NCBI GenBank assembly: GCA_018715445.1
Contig: DVLP01000289.1
Span: 1-5,796 of the forward strand
Source: Candidatus Avipropionibacterium avicola
GTDB taxonomy: Bacteria; Actinomycetota; Actinomycetes; Propionibacteriales; Propionibacteriaceae
Length of the DNA stretch: 5,796 nt
Reading direction: 5' to 3'
Shown here: one piece after another, positions 5,331-5,796 of the stretch
Layout of the letters: each line of letters begins with the position of its first letter
How positions within the stretch are numbered: position 1 is the stretch's first letter
The notes under the pieces: generated by a model
What the model was told of the DNA's origin: nothing
Seen by the model: only the letters and a program-made list of their open reading frames with translations
Databases searched by the model: none
Program-made: the position numbers and the translations under genes

Positions 5331-5796
5331 ATGGCCGAACGACGCCGACCCCGTGACGGGGAGGAGCCACCCAAGCGGCGGAGCACCAGGTCGTCCTCGG
5401 ACCGTCGACCGGCGACCCGCTCCTCGGCGAGCAAGAAGTCAACGACGGCGAAGAAGTCGACCACGACACGCTCGTCGTCCTCTGCCCGCTCGTCGTCCAC
5501 CGCGCGGAAGCCGTCCAGTTCGACGCGTTCCAGCTCGTCCCGGTCCGGATCGACCCGTTCCAGCTCGACTCGTTCCAGCTCGTCCCGCTCCAGCTCATCC
5601 CGGTCCAGCTCATCCCGCTCCACCTCGACCCGGTCCAGCTCGGCGCGGTCGCGGTCGAGTGCGAACCGACCGGTTTCGCGGCCCCGTCGCCCGGCGCGGC
5701 CGAAGCGGCGCAAGGTGTATCGCGTCCCGGTCCGTTGGCCGCTGGCCAAGCAGTCGTTCCGGATCAATGCGGTGCTGATCGCGATGGCGATGATCG
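5331..5796 (+). CDS. ftsI: FtsI / penicillin-binding protein, N-terminal part with Ser/Arg repeats (cut by window edge)
   Basis: ATG 5331 lies 2 nt after the ftsL stop, with GGAGG at 5316-5320 (10-nt spacing). The frame is open to the right edge: 155 whole codons plus one base. Residues 1-125 are a strongly basic, low-complexity cytoplasmic tail rich in Ser, Arg, Thr and Lys; residues 66-105 are eight near-perfect pentads of the RSSSS/RSSST type. A basic stretch, PKRRKVYRVPVRWPLAKQ (124-141), then leads into SFRINAVLIAMAMI (142-155), the start of a membrane helix. The transpeptidase domain lies outside the window, so the name depends on gene order (mraZ-rsmH-ftsL-ftsI) and on the single-helix layout with a basic foot. 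FtsI cross-links septal peptidoglycan as partner of FtsW. The tail is longer and more repetitive than I expect for FtsI. The length and function of the full protein cannot be judged here. Confidence 0.85.
   Translation, partial: MAERRRPRDGEEPPKRRSTRSSSDRRPATRSSASKKSTTAKKSTTTRSSSSARSSSTARKPSSSTRSSSSRSGSTRSSSTRSSSSRSSSSRSSSSRSTSTRSSSARSRSSANRPVSRPRRPARPKRRKVYRVPVRWPLAKQSFRINAVLIAMAMI
5526..5645 (+). repeat. Eight tandem 15-bp repeats inside ftsI
   Basis: Units begin at 5526, 5541, 5556, 5571, 5586, 5601, 5616 and 5631. The consensus is about CGNTCCAGCTCGTCC, encoding Arg-Ser-Ser-Ser-Ser/Thr. Differences are mostly at third positions (CGT, CGG, CGC; TCG, TCA) or Ser/Thr and Ser/Gly swaps. The unit length is a multiple of three, so gain or loss of a unit keeps the frame. 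The ninth Arg (5646) begins a decayed continuation, RSRSSANR. Confidence 0.92.

Noticed and set aside
5526..5645. CRISPR array or intergenic satellite
   Set aside because: The units are contiguous 15-bp in-frame coding repeats with no spacers.
5168..5767. Minus-strand frame with regular Glu-Leu-Asp-Arg repeats, resembling a coiled coil
   Set aside because: It is the reverse complement of the 15-bp Ser/Arg repeats of ftsI; the regularity comes from the repeat and there is no start context or neighbour to support it.

Overview
This GC-rich window is a chromosomal cell-division and cell-wall locus from an actinobacterium. The division genes occur in the order mraZ-rsmH-ftsL-ftsI, the mraZ promoter carries GTGGAG-type MraZ boxes, the rsmH leader resembles the actinobacterial mraW RNA motif, and every gene shows high-GC codon use. 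A member of the Propionibacteriales or a relative is my guess from overall gene style; the genus cannot be fixed from the sequence alone.

Left half (1-2977, minus strand): a compact three-gene operon reads leftward. It encodes a MoxR-type AAA+ ATPase (1934-2977), a DUF58 protein with two N-terminal membrane helices (658-1920) and the N-terminal multi-helix membrane part of a DUF3488/TgpA-type transglutaminase-like protein (1-656, cut by the window edge). The gaps are 13 nt and 1 nt, so the genes are probably co-transcribed and translationally coupled. This trio recurs in many bacteria and is thought to act in chaperone-assisted assembly or processing at the envelope, but its exact activity is unknown.

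Centre (2978-3141): a divergent control region. It holds four GTGG-starting boxes at exact 10-bp spacing (3066, 3076, 3086, 3096), a likely promoter overlapping them, a perfect 14-bp palindrome and a strong purine-rich ribosome-binding site for mraZ.

Right half (3142-5796, plus strand): the start of the dcw cluster. It contains mraZ (a repressor that should bind the boxes upstream of itself), a 166-nt leader with a structured RNA element whose loop contains CUUCCCC, rsmH (16S rRNA methyltransferase), ftsL (bitopic divisome protein, overlapping rsmH by ATGA) and the beginning of ftsI (division transpeptidase), which runs off the right edge. MraZ sets transcription of the cluster, the leader RNA probably adds a second control between mraZ and rsmH, and FtsL and FtsI work together in septal peptidoglycan synthesis.

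The most unusual points are: a serine/arginine-repeat N-terminal extension on FtsI built from eight 15-bp units; a Lys/Glu/Ala-rich charged tail on FtsL; and a perfect 9-nt complementarity between the loop of the rsmH leader hairpin and the mraZ ribosome-binding site. No mobile element, CRISPR array, tRNA or rRNA was seen, and there is no gene-free stretch longer than about 170 nt.
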